Shown here one piece after another: positions 47,310 through 57,185 of a DNA stretch of 64,000 nt. Position numbers and translations under genes: made by a program. The notes beneath the pieces are model-generated. The model was given only the letters and a program-made list of their open reading frames with translations, was not told where the DNA came from and ran no database searches. The stretch's first letter is position 1. Every line of letters starts with the position of its first letter. This DNA is from Buxus sempervirens. Its lineage: Eukaryota > Streptophyta > Magnoliopsida > Buxales > Buxaceae. The stretch covers positions 34,404,858-34,468,857 of the forward strand of contig OX387190.1 in assembly GCA_947561395.2 (NCBI GenBank), given 5' to 3'.

Positions 47310-48690
47310 ACCTTTGGTTGGTTATTTTTATCAATCAAATCAAAAAAAAATAAAAACCTTTGGTTGGTTATTTTTATCAATCAAATCAAAAAAAGTGGGA
47401 CACTTGGAAGCCCTAGAATATTCCATGGAAACCTTGGTTGGTTATTTTTATCAATCAAATCAAACAAAAAAAAATGAAAACCTTGGTTGGTTATTTTTAT
47501 CAATCAAATCAAAAAAAAGTGGGACACTTGGAAGCCCTAGAATATTCCATGAAAACCTTGGTTGGTTATTTTTATCAATCACATCAAAAATAAAAAATAA
47601 AAACCTTTGGTTGGTTATTTTTATCAATCAAATCAAAAAAAGTGGGACACTTGGAAGCCCTAGAATATTCCATGAAAACCTTTGGTTGGTTATTTTTATC
47701 AATCAAATCAAACAAAAAAAAATGAAAACCTTGGTTGGTTATTTTTATCAATCAAATCAAACAAAAAAAAAAAATGAAAACCTTGGTTGGTTATTTTTAT
47801 CAATCAAATCAAAAAAAGTGGGACACTTGGAAGCCCTAGAATATTCCATGAAAACCTTGGTTGGTTATTTTTATCAATCAAATCAAACAAAAAAAAAATG
47901 AAAACCTTTGGTTGGTTATTTTTATCAATCAAATCAAAACATTTGTGGGATACTTGGATAGAGTAGTCCAAGACACCTTTGGTTGGTTATTTTTATCAAT
48001 CAAATCAAAACATTAGTCCAAAACACCTTGGTTGGTTATTTTTATCAATCAAATCAAAAAAGATCAAAAAATTGGGACCCTTGGAAGCCCTAGAATATTC
48101 CATGAAAACCTTGGTTGGTTATTTTTATCAATCAAATCAAAAAAAAAATCAAAAAATTGGGACCCTTGGAAGCCCTAGAATATTCCATGAAACCTTGGTT
48201 GGTTATTTTTATCAATCAAATCAAACAAAAAAAAAATGAAAACCTTTGGTTGGTTATTTTTATCAATCAAATCAAAACATTTGTGGGATACTTGGATAGA
48301 GTAGTCCAAGACACCTTTGGTTGGTTATTTTTATCAATCAAATCAAAACATTTGTGGGATACTTGGATAGAGTAGTCCAAGACACCTTTGGTTGGTTATT
48401 TTTATCAATCAAATCAAAACATTTGTGGGATACTTGGATAGAGTAGTCCAAGACACCTTTGGTTGGTTATTTTTATCAATCAAATCAAAACATTTGTGGG
48501 ATACTTGGAAGCCCTAGAATATTCCAAGACACCTTTGGTTGGTTATTTTTATCAATCAAATCAAAACATTTGTGGGATACTTGGATAGAGTAGTCCAAGA
48601 CACCTTTGGTTGGTTATTTTTATCAATCAAATCAAAACATTAGTCCAAAACACCTTGGTTGGTTATTTTTATCAATCAAATCAAAAAAAA
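47310..48690 (+). repeat. Tandem repeat block, about 22 copies
   Basis: The core GGTTGGTTATTTTTATCAAT followed by CAAATCAAA recurs about 22 times at intervals of about 50-85 bp. It alternates with A-runs or with two linker types, one containing GGAAGCCCTAGAATATTCCA and one containing GGATACTTGGATAGAGTAGT. Open frames across it only reflect the repeat. Tandem repeats are known in some Tat elements, for example Retand. Confidence 0.9.
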
Positions 48691-48942
48691 AAAAAAAAAA
48701 AAAGAAATTTGGGACCCTTGGAAGCCCTAGAATATTCCAACTCAAAACAAAAAAAAAACAAAAACAAAAACAAAAAAATTTTTTCTGGCTGGTGTTCACC
48801 TAACCTACTGGTTTACATATATAGGGGTGTGACTCAAGTTAAGTGGAAACTAACATGTTCTATTCATTTTTTTCACTCAGGTACATTCAACCCAGGTACA
48901 CTTGCAATCATTGCTCCAGTAACTAGATCCAAAGCCAGAACA

Positions 48943-50340
48943 ATGAATACTGAAGAGAACCAAGCCCAAGCTACCGTCCCTGCTCAGGACTTTACTCAAC
49001 TGCAGGAGCAAGTGGCCGGTCTGGCCAAAATGCTGGGGGACCTACTGGCGGCTCAAGCCCAACAGGCCCAAGCCCCGAACCAGGCATCTACTTCTCATCC
49101 GGCACCGCCACCTCAGGCCTATATTCCGCCTCCGGCTCAGCCCATGCCTGAGCCCATTTCTGAACCAGTCCCTGAGCCCATTCTGATCAGGGAAAATACA
49201 GTAGAGTCGGAGAAAGAGCTGGAGAAAGAAAAGGCCCGAGATGAGATGGAGAAAAAAATGCTGCTGAGGATAGAGAGGATCCAGGCAGAGCTGAAGGAAG
49301 TGAAGGGGGGAGGCAGCCATGCAGGCACCACCTTCGAGGACCTGTGCATGTACCCGGACGTCTGTCTACCGGCTAAGTTCAGGTGCCCAGACTTCGACAA
49401 ATTTGATGGCACGGGCTGCCCGTTGAGCCATCTCAAATTATACTGCGGGGCCCTGTGCCAGTTTGGCCGGGACGATGGGATACTGATCCAGCTCTTCCAG
49501 AGGAGTCTGACCGGGTCAGCCCTTCGGTGGTTCGCTACAGTGGACCATGGAAGGATTAGAAGGTGGAAGGACTTGGCCGATGCTTTCTTGGACCAGTACA
49601 AGTTCAACTCGGAGATCGTGCCGGACCGGTACGACATGATGAGGATGACCAAGGGGAAGGATGAACCGGTACGGCAGTACGCCAAGAGATGGAGAGAGGC
49701 CGCCTCCCAGGTCAGGCCACCTATGCAAGAGCCGGAGATGATCTCCACATTCATGGGCACACTGGGGCAGCCCTTTTACAACCATCTGGTGGGCCAGATC
49801 ACCACCAACTTTGCAGCCCTGGTGCAGGTGGCTGACCGGATTGAAGAAGGGGTCAGGTCAGGACGGCTGATAGACTACTCTACTCTTACTGGGCAGTCTG
49901 CTTCCTCTGCCTCCATGGCCCAGAAGAAAGGGGCCGGGTTTAAAAAGACGGGGGCCCGAAAAGAAGGGGAGGTGAACCTAGTCCAGGCTCCTCCAGCCAA
50001 GAAGCCACTGCACGTCAACATCTCTGCACCCCAACAGGCCCAGCAGGCCCAGCAGTCATACCAGACCCCGATGAATGTCAACTTCTCTCCTTCTGTGCCA
50101 GCTAACACAAGGAGGACTTTTTCTAAGGAGGAGCGGGATGCCTGGTTCGCAGCAAGAAAGAACCGGGTTTTCACCCCTCTACCAATATCTCTTTCCCAAC
50201 TATTGCCAACTTTGCTGAAGGGTGAATACTTGACTCTGAAGGAGCCCAACCCGAATGCCACCAGGGGGAGAAATTTTGACACGTCGGTCACTTGTGACTT
50301 CCACATGGGTGCACCGGGGCATTCTACAGATACCTGCTAG
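48943..50340 (+). CDS. gag: Gag polyprotein of the Gypsy element
   Basis: 465 residues from ATG 48943 (MNTEENQAQATVPAQDFTQL) to TAG 50340. The frame is open upstream, so initiation could be earlier. A Pro/Gln-rich N-terminus (PEPISEPVPEPI) and a charged coiled-coil-like segment precede the retrotransposon gag domain at about residues 130-310, with DFDKFDGTGCPLSHLKLYC, RSLTGSALRWFATVD and MRMTKGKDEPVRQYAKRWRE. A zinc-knuckle-like C-x2-H-x4-H-x4-C motif, starting CDFHMGAPGHSTDTC, stands directly before the stop. Gag packages the RNA in virus-like particles. The downstream frame continues without shift after the TAG. Confidence 0.9.
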   Translation: MNTEENQAQATVPAQDFTQLQEQVAGLAKMLGDLLAAQAQQAQAPNQASTSHPAPPPQAYIPPPAQPMPEPISEPVPEPILIRENTVESEKELEKEKARDEMEKKMLLRIERIQAELKEVKGGGSHAGTTFEDLCMYPDVCLPAKFRCPDFDKFDGTGCPLSHLKLYCGALCQFGRDDGILIQLFQRSLTGSALRWFATVDHGRIRRWKDLADAFLDQYKFNSEIVPDRYDMMRMTKGKDEPVRQYAKRWREAASQVRPPMQEPEMISTFMGTLGQPFYNHLVGQITTNFAALVQVADRIEEGVRSGRLIDYSTLTGQSASSASMAQKKGAGFKKTGARKEGEVNLVQAPPAKKPLHVNISAPQQAQQAQQSYQTPMNVNFSPSVPANTRRTFSKEERDAWFAARKNRVFTPLPISLSQLLPTLLKGEYLTLKEPNPNATRGRNFDTSVTCDFHMGAPGHSTDTC

Positions 50341-52653
50341 GTATTGAAGCATGCGGTCCAGGACCTGTTGGACCAGAAGGCCTTAGTGTTCAACACTGCT
50401 GCACCGGCCCTATCCGGGAATGATATTGGGCAGAACCCTCTGCCTTACCACAATGGGGCAGGCCCATCCAACTCCGTCTCTGCCATATCCACCACGAGAA
50501 GGGCCTTTGACCCATCTCAGCTTATAGCCCCTGTGGGGACTACAGTCCAGGTCCGATTTTTCTCAGAAGGGGAAGAGGAGGAGATCAACATGGTCTCCCA
50601 AAAAAATAATCTTGCTGCTGAGGACATAAGCTCCTCCTTAAACCGGGTCTCTTCTCTGATGGCTCAGATGAATACTGCAAGGCCCGCATTGGTCTTCAAT
50701 TGCAGTCCACCCACTTTTTCCCCATCCAAGCCGTCTAAGGCTCCACTGGTCATCAATCTTGACCCCACCACTGCTTCCATCACTTCTTCTGTCCCCACCA
50801 AATCCAAACTTCAACCCCTGGTTGTAAATGTGCAGCCAGCCCATACTATCCCTAAACCGGCCCATACATCCCGGTCCAGACTCCAGCCATTAGTGGTTAA
50901 CATCCCTAAACTAGCCTATTCAGAGGCCGCTGTACCATGGAATTACAGCGAGGGAATCACGGCTACGGTTCCAATGGTCAGGAACCAGAACCAGGAGGAG
51001 GTGAACCTCATGACGAGGTCGGGGAGATGTGCAGGGGGTGAAGAGAAAGAAAAGGAGACAGAAACAGAAAAAGAAAAAATAGAAAAAGAAAATGAAGAAA
51101 AAAGAAAACAGAAAGGAAAAAATAAAGTAGGAGAAGACACCCCCCAGGGTGCAGAAAATGAGGCAACAGACCTCATAAAAATAATAAAGAAGAGTGAATT
51201 CAATCTTGTGGATCAACTGAACAAGGTCCCGGCCCAGATTTCAATACTGGGCCTTTTGCTGAATTCTGAAAAGCACAGGGATGCATTGTTAAGGGTGCTA
51301 CAGAGTGCACACGTATCCCAGACTATTGATCCGGACCAGCTTGGTAAAATGGTTGGTCAAATCTTGTCACATAATGTGATAAGTTTCTCAGAAGGTGAGA
51401 TCAGCCCAGGTGGGTGTTATCATGTGGACCCTTTGCACATCACTGTGCTTTGTAAGGGCTGCATGGTGGCACGGGTTTTAATTGACAACGGGTCAGCGTT
51501 AAACGTTTGCCCGTTAATCACTTTTACCAAGCTGGGCCTGGACCAGTCAAGGATCAAAAGAAATGGGTGGATAGTGAGGGCTTTTGATAGCTCCAAGACC
51601 CACTCCCTAGGGGAGATTGAACTGCCGGTCACAATTGGGCCGAATATCTTTAACATCACATTTGAGGTGATGGATATACCCGCAGCCTTCAATCTGCTCC
51701 TAGGAAGGCCGTGGATACATTCGGCTAGGGCAATACCATCCACGCTCCACCAGAGGGTGAAGTACATAAGAGGGCAAAGGGTGATAACAGTCCTAGCCGA
51801 AAACTTGGTGCCGCCCATCGTGTCACCTGATGTACCCTTGATAAATGTGGACTTGACTGTTGACAAGATTGCATTCCACTCATTTCAATTTGAGGCGGTC
51901 AATTACATACCTGGGGGGTGTGAGAAAAAGAAAGAAAAGGGGACCACTGCAGAAAAGATGGTCAAGAAAGTGATGGAGAAATACCACTTTCACCCAGGGA
52001 AAGGCCTGGGGATCAATCTGCAGGGGATGGTGGAGCCAATCACGGCTAAGAAACTAGTCCCAAGGGTAGGGTTGGGCTTCAAGCCCAGAGGCTGGAGAAG
52101 AATGAAGCACGAAGAAGGGGAGAGCAGAAGCAAAGGAAAACTCCCTCATTTAAGGGAAAGCTTCCCAAAACCCTCCTACATAATCCAAATTTCTCCTCCT
52201 ATGGACCAATCCAAACCTCCCTACTACAATGTCAACCCATTTCAAAAGCCTTCTGTTTCGGCTTTGCAACCATATAACCCCTCTCCGATACTGGAAGCAG
52301 TGGATGGGCCTGGACCACAGCCCGAGCAGCAGGTGGACTTTTCTGAAGATGTTGGTGCATTCTTCGCCATGACTGAAGGCGAAAAGACAGGGGCAGACAT
52401 GGAACTGCCATTCATTGATTGGGCCGCAGTAAAGGTTCCAGACAAGGTCATTTCTGGATCAGACCCCGTAGCAGAAAAGGGCAGTACCCACCCGGTGATG
52501 ATGGCATCGGATGCTGGGCTTGAGGAGCAGGCTTTCCCTATTTCCCCTGTTCCCCAAAATTTTGTACTGAACAATTGGGAGGAAACTCCCCTTACCTTTG
52601 AAGCAGCGTTAGTTCGGCAAACTGACGCGGCTTCCAAAAAAAAACTCCAATAG
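50341..52653 (+). CDS. Protease region of the Gypsy polyprotein
   Basis: Open frame in phase with gag after the amber codon, ending TAG at 52651-52653. It has no own ATG at its start, so it probably needs readthrough or is disabled. A low-complexity Glu/Lys segment lies at about 51045-51140. The aspartic protease follows: ARVLIDNGSALNVCP at about residues 375-390, flap-like and distal motifs, and LLLGRPWIHSARAIPSTLHQ. The active triad is DNG rather than DTG/DSG, a form also seen in related plant elements. After it, FHPGKGLGINLQGM is a G-patch-like motif. The C-terminal linker ends at an A9 run at 52636-52644. Confidence 0.85.
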   Translation, partial: VLKHAVQDLLDQKALVFNTAAPALSGNDIGQNPLPYHNGAGPSNSVSAISTTRRAFDPSQLIAPVGTTVQVRFFSEGEEEEINMVSQKNNLAAEDISSSLNRVSSLMAQMNTARPALVFNCSPPTFSPSKPSKAPLVINLDPTTASITSSVPTKSKLQPLVVNVQPAHTIPKPAHTSRSRLQPLVVNIPKLAYSEAAVPWNYSEGITATVPMVRNQNQEEVNLMTRSGRCAGGEEKEKETETEKEKIEKENEEKRKQKGKNKVGEDTPQGAENEATDLIKIIKKSEFNLVDQLNKVPAQISILGLLLNSEKHRDALLRVLQSAHVSQTIDPDQLGKMVGQILSHNVISFSEGEISPGGCYHVDPLHITVLCKGCMVARVLIDNGSALNVCPLITFTKLGLDQSRIKRNGWIVRAFDSSKTHSLGEIELPVTIGPNIFNITFEVMDIPAAFNLLLGRPWIHSARAIPSTLHQRVKYIRGQRVITVLAENLVPPIVSPDVPLINVDLTVDKIAFHSFQFEAVNYIPGGCEKKKEKGTTAEKMVKKVMEKYHFHPGKGLGINLQGMVEPITAKKLVPRVGLGFKPRGWRRMKHEEGESRSKGKLPHLRESFPKPSYIIQISPPMDQSKPPYYNVNPFQKPSVSALQPYNPSPILEAVDGPGPQPEQQVDFSEDVGAFFAMTEGEKTGADMELPFIDWAAVKVPDKVISGSDPVAEKGSTHPVMMASDAGLEEQAFPISPVPQNFVLNNWEETPLTFEAALVRQTDAASKKKLQ

Positions 52654-55600
52654 TGGATTGCCATTTCCCTGAAGGTTCTAATGGGCCTTCGTCTTCAGGG
52701 GAATTATGTTTAGAAGGCCCACAAAAAACCCAAAAAGATTTTTCTATTTTTTCTAGAAAATTTAATTTTTTCAAAAAGGTCCACACCACTTATGAACCAT
52801 ATAATCAGACCGAATTGGACCAGGTTGAATATGACTTCGACCTTGAGCTCGACTTTGATCTCATGGGGGTCGAAGAAGAGACCGAGGTCGAAGAAGAAGA
52901 CGTTCCAAAAGAAATTGAATACCAATTGGAACGTCATGAAAAGGGGGTCCAACCTAATATTGAGGAGACCATATCCATAAATCTTGGGACCGAAGAGGAC
53001 CCAAAAATTGTGAAAATCGGGTCATGCTTGTCTGATGTGCAGAAAATTGAAATGTCACAATTCTTGGCAGATTACAAGGATGTGTTTGCTTGGTCGTATC
53101 GGGACATGCCAGGGTTGGACACTGACATGGTGGTGCACAGGTTGCCAATTTTGCCAGGGGTTAAGCCGATTAAGCAGAAGCTGAGAAGATTGAAGCCGGA
53201 ATGGACCTTGAAGGTCAAGGACGAAGTGGTCAAACAATTCCAAGCTGGATTTTTGGCAGTCTCTACGTACCCGGAGTGGCTCGCAAACATAGTGCCGGTA
53301 CCAAAGAAGGACGGGAAGGTCCGAATGTGCGTGGACTATAGAGACTTGAACAGGGCAAGCCCAAAGGACGATTTTCCGCTTCCACACATCGACATTCTGG
53401 TTGATAATACTGCAGTACATAGCCTGTTTTCCTTCATGGATGGTTTCTCAGGATATAATCAGATCAAGATGGCTAAGGAAGACCAAGAGAAAACAGCATT
53501 TATCACACCTTGGGGCACATTCCACTATACCGTCATGCCGTTTGGGCTTAAGAATGCCGGGGCAACATACCAGCGGGCCATGACTGCACTATTCCATGAC
53601 ATGATCCACAAGGAGATGGAGGTCTACGTGGATGATATGATTGCCAAATCATGCAAAGAGGAGGACCACTTGATCAATCTGAAGAAAGTGTTTGATCGTC
53701 TCAGGAAGTACAGTTTACGGCTTAACCCGGCTAAGTGCGTCTTTGGGGCTACATCAGGAAAGTTGCTTGGGTTTATAGTGAGCCGAAGGGGAATTGAAAT
53801 TGACCCGGCAAAAGCCAAGGCCATAATTGAAATGCCAGCACCCAGAACCGAGAAGGAGGTCAAGGGCTTTCTTGGAAGGATTCAATACATAAGCCGGTTC
53901 ATAGCACAGCTCACTGCTATCTGTGAACCAATTTTCAAGCTTTTAAGGAAGGATAACCCGACGGTCTGGAATGAGGACTGCCAGCAGGCATTTGACACAA
54001 TAAAGAGGTATTTACTGAACCCACCTGTACTAGTGCCACCAACTCCAGGAAGACCGCTGATCCTGTACTTGTCAGTATTGGAAACGTCGATGGGATGCGT
54101 CTTGGGGCAGCATGATGAGACGGGTAGAAAAGAAAGGGCAATTTACTATCTGAGTAAAAAATTCACAGAATATGAAGCCAAATACTCATCATTGGAAAAG
54201 ACTTGCTGTGCTCTAGTGTGGGCCACTCAGAGGCTAAGGCATTATTTCCTTAGTCACTCCACACTATTGATATCCCGGATGGACCCGCTGAAGTATTTAT
54301 TTGAGAAACCGGCACTGACTGGCAGGACGGCAAAGTGGCAACTACTATTGTCCGAGTTTGACCTCACATACATCACCCAGAAGGCGATCAAGGGTCAAGC
54401 CATAGCTGATCACCTGGCTGCACATCCTTTACCAGAATATCAACCCTTGAAGACCAACTTTCCCGATGAGGCAATCCTGTACACTGAAGAGGAGGACAGT
54501 GAGAGTTCTTGGCAGATGTTCTTCGATGGGGCCGCCAACATGAATGGGAACGGCATAGGAGCAGTCTTGGTTAAACCAGATGGTTCGCACATCCCGATTG
54601 CAGTAAAGCTGAGATTCCAGTGCACCAATAACATAGCAGAATATGAGGCATGCATAATTGGATTGCAAGCAGCCATGGATCATGGAGTAGAAGAACTTGA
54701 CGTATATGGGGATTCGAGTCTTATCATCTTCCAAACAACTGGTGAGTGGAAAACCAAGGATCACAAATTGATCCCCTATCACCAGTATTTGGAAGAAATA
54801 AGCACAAATTTCACTCGAGTTTCCTTCAACTATATGCCAAGGGCCAAGAATCAGTTTGCGGATGCTCTAGCAACCTTGGCTTCAATGGTCAGCATACCAG
54901 AAGGAGTAGACATCAGACCACTGGAAATTGAGGTCCGAGATGAACCGGCTTACTGTCTCGTTCTAGAGGGAGCACCAGAAGAAGAAACACCATGGTTTCA
55001 GGATATCAAGAACTTCTTGAATAATAGGAGTTTGCCAGAAAATGCCACTGCTACTGAGAAGAGGACAATACAGAGATTGGCTGGTCAATTTCTGCTAAGT
55101 GGTGGACATGTGTACAAGAGATCACATAACGACATTCTGCTAAGATGTGTTGCCAAGGCTGAATCGGAAAGACTGATTGAGACTGTACATGGAGGAGTCT
55201 GTGGGCCCCATATGAGTGGGCACATGCTGGCTAAGAAGATCCTAAGGCTGGGATACTACTGGACAACCATGGAGCATGATTGCTGTATACATGTCAGGAG
55301 GTGCCACCAATGTCAGATATATGCAGATAATAAGCATGCACCCCCAGGTGAGTTGCACAACATGACATCACCCTTGCCCTTCTCTATGTGGGGCATAGAT
55401 GTCATCGGCATGATCTCCCCTAAGGCATCGAACGGGCACAGATTCATCTTGGTGGCAATTGATTATTTCACTAAGTGGGTGGAAGCAGCTTCATATGCAA
55501 ATATCACAAGCAACCATGTGATCAAATTTTTGAAGCACAATATTATTTGTCGCTATGGACTGCCAAGTGCTATAGTATCAGACAATGCTTCAAATATTAA

Positions 55601-56240
55601 GAACAAGGACATGAAGAAAATGTGTGAGCAGTTTCAGATCACCCACCACAAGTCAGCTCCATATAGGCCAAAGATGAATGGGGCAGTAGAAGCAGCAAAC
55701 AAGAATATAAAGAAAATCATTCAGAAGATGGTAGTAAGTTACAAAGATTGGCATGAAATGCTACCACTTGCTCTACATGCCTACAGAACCTCGATCCGGA
55801 CTTCAACTGGGGCAACCCCATACTCCCTAGTCTATGGGATGGAAGCAGTCTTGCCCGTGGAAGCAGAGATCCCCTCACTCCGAGTGCTCATGGAAGCAGA
55901 GCTAGAAGAAGCCGAATGGGTCCAGTCGAGACATGATCAACTTAACCTGATAGAAGAAAAACGGTTGAAAGCGCTTTGCCATGGACAGTTGTACCAGAAG
56001 AGAATGGCCCGGGCTTACAATAAGAAAGTGAGGCCCAGAACTTTCCAAGAAGGAAACTTAGTGCTAAAGAAAATCTTACCATTTTTGGAAGACCCTCGTG
56101 GTAAGTTCAAGCCCAATTGGGAAGGCCCATATGTCGTCAAGAAAGTCCTGTCAGGGGGTGCACTCATCTTAGCAGAAATGGATGGGTCAGATTTTCCTGA
56201 GCCCATTAACTCTGATGCGGTAAAAAGGTATTTTCCTTGA
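52653..56240 (+). CDS. pol: Reverse transcriptase, dual RNase H and integrase
   Basis: A single open frame of about 1,195 codons, in the -1 frame relative to protease; its first base is the last base of the protease stop, so it is not independently started. Reverse transcriptase about 170-365 has VPVPKKDGKVRMCVDYRDLN and the catalytic YVDD at 325-328. Connection/RNase H about 430-560 has IYYLSKKFTEYEAKYS. A second RNase H about 618-750 begins WQMFFDGAANMNGNGIGAVL. Integrase has an HHCC zinc motif (RRCHQCQIY) and catalytic D916, D977, E1013, a D,D35E spacing. The tail resembles the integrase C-terminal domain without a chromodomain. All catalytic residues I checked are intact. Confidence 0.94.
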   Translation: MDCHFPEGSNGPSSSGELCLEGPQKTQKDFSIFSRKFNFFKKVHTTYEPYNQTELDQVEYDFDLELDFDLMGVEEETEVEEEDVPKEIEYQLERHEKGVQPNIEETISINLGTEEDPKIVKIGSCLSDVQKIEMSQFLADYKDVFAWSYRDMPGLDTDMVVHRLPILPGVKPIKQKLRRLKPEWTLKVKDEVVKQFQAGFLAVSTYPEWLANIVPVPKKDGKVRMCVDYRDLNRASPKDDFPLPHIDILVDNTAVHSLFSFMDGFSGYNQIKMAKEDQEKTAFITPWGTFHYTVMPFGLKNAGATYQRAMTALFHDMIHKEMEVYVDDMIAKSCKEEDHLINLKKVFDRLRKYSLRLNPAKCVFGATSGKLLGFIVSRRGIEIDPAKAKAIIEMPAPRTEKEVKGFLGRIQYISRFIAQLTAICEPIFKLLRKDNPTVWNEDCQQAFDTIKRYLLNPPVLVPPTPGRPLILYLSVLETSMGCVLGQHDETGRKERAIYYLSKKFTEYEAKYSSLEKTCCALVWATQRLRHYFLSHSTLLISRMDPLKYLFEKPALTGRTAKWQLLLSEFDLTYITQKAIKGQAIADHLAAHPLPEYQPLKTNFPDEAILYTEEEDSESSWQMFFDGAANMNGNGIGAVLVKPDGSHIPIAVKLRFQCTNNIAEYEACIIGLQAAMDHGVEELDVYGDSSLIIFQTTGEWKTKDHKLIPYHQYLEEISTNFTRVSFNYMPRAKNQFADALATLASMVSIPEGVDIRPLEIEVRDEPAYCLVLEGAPEEETPWFQDIKNFLNNRSLPENATATEKRTIQRLAGQFLLSGGHVYKRSHNDILLRCVAKAESERLIETVHGGVCGPHMSGHMLAKKILRLGYYWTTMEHDCCIHVRRCHQCQIYADNKHAPPGELHNMTSPLPFSMWGIDVIGMISPKASNGHRFILVAIDYFTKWVEAASYANITSNHVIKFLKHNIICRYGLPSAIVSDNASNIKNKDMKKMCEQFQITHHKSAPYRPKMNGAVEAANKNIKKIIQKMVVSYKDWHEMLPLALHAYRTSIRTSTGATPYSLVYGMEAVLPVEAEIPSLRVLMEAELEEAEWVQSRHDQLNLIEEKRLKALCHGQLYQKRMARAYNKKVRPRTFQEGNLVLKKILPFLEDPRGKFKPNWEGPYVVKKVLSGGALILAEMDGSDFPEPINSDAVKRYFP

Positions 56241-57185
56241 GTGAATATTCCTAGGAAATGATCCGAGGCCATTTTTCTTTATTTCCTTCAAAAATTTTAA
56301 TCCCTAGTCTAGCCAAGTTGAGCCGGTTCGTTTCTTTGATAAACCCAAACCGGATTTACAGTCAAATTGGGGCAAAATCAATTGGGGCAAAAGTGAGGAA
56401 AGAAAAAGAAAAAGAGAGGAAAAGCAATGGAAATGGCAAATAAAAGCCAAGTGTGAAAAAAGAAAAATGCAAAAAATGCAATTTGGGAAAAATGGTTAAA
56501 TTCATCATGACTGTAAGTCCAGTTGACCTATTTCCACACTTGAAAATTTTGGGCCTTTAATACCCTTTCTTTCATAAACTGAGCCTAGCCTTTATTTCGT
56601 CCTATTTTTAAGCCCTCGGTGATCTTAGCTTGTTCATTCAAATATCAGAGTAAGATGGGTGATGACGGAATTCAGAAGCCGGCCCTAGTGAAAACCGTAA
56701 CTGGCGCTAGGGGCAATATTGGCAAAAAGGTAAAAAGAAAAAATAAGAAAAATGAAAGAAAATCAGAGGTTGAGTTGATCATGGGGATCTGAGCTTCAAG
56801 CAAAATCGGCATGAGCAGAATGGGGCATTTTTGGCAGTTGGGGATGACTCTAAAGGTCCTAAGATGGACGGTTCTGATCCCTCAGTGTTTTCTGGACTAC
56901 CCTTTTCATTATTTAACCTGGTTCTAATTCCTTGAATTATAGGTGATTAAGTGCATGGACCAAATTTCAAAAAAAAAAAAAACAAAAAAAAATATAAAAA
57001 GGAAAAAATTATACTTTGGCCAGTGATGAGAAATCAAATACTTTTCATAAAACCTTTGTTTTTACAAGCATCTGAGCATTCTGAGGCCAATAATATAAAA
57101 ACTTTATTTTGAATTAAATCCTTTGTATTTCCACTATTGGAGTTCAATTTTGTACAAAGGTATGAAAAATGTGCAGGAAATAAAG
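56241..57185 (+). other. Region between pol and the antisense gene
   Basis: Non-coding in both directions as far as I can see. Contains A-rich tracts near 56400 and 56970. It would be the 3' UTR of the antisense gene as well as of pol. Confidence 0.5.

Larger units (their letters stand above)
45379..48942 (+). other. Long 5' leader of the Gypsy element
   Basis: No conserved protein recognised. At 45640-46090 the phrases TTTGGGGTATA and TTTGAGCATGA recur as degenerate repeats of roughly 100-150 bp. A second palindrome array is at 46873-47014 and a tandem repeat block at 47310-48690. Confidence 0.6.

Noticed and set aside
47296-48375. Repeat-encoded proteins with LVGYFYQSNQ and LVIFINQIK units
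   Set aside because: Frames arise from the nucleotide tandem repeat and break at A-run length changes; no sign of coding selection.
50920-51216. Phe-rich minus-strand frame within the protease ORF
   Set aside because: Mirror of the Glu/Lys-rich low-complexity segment of the real frame.
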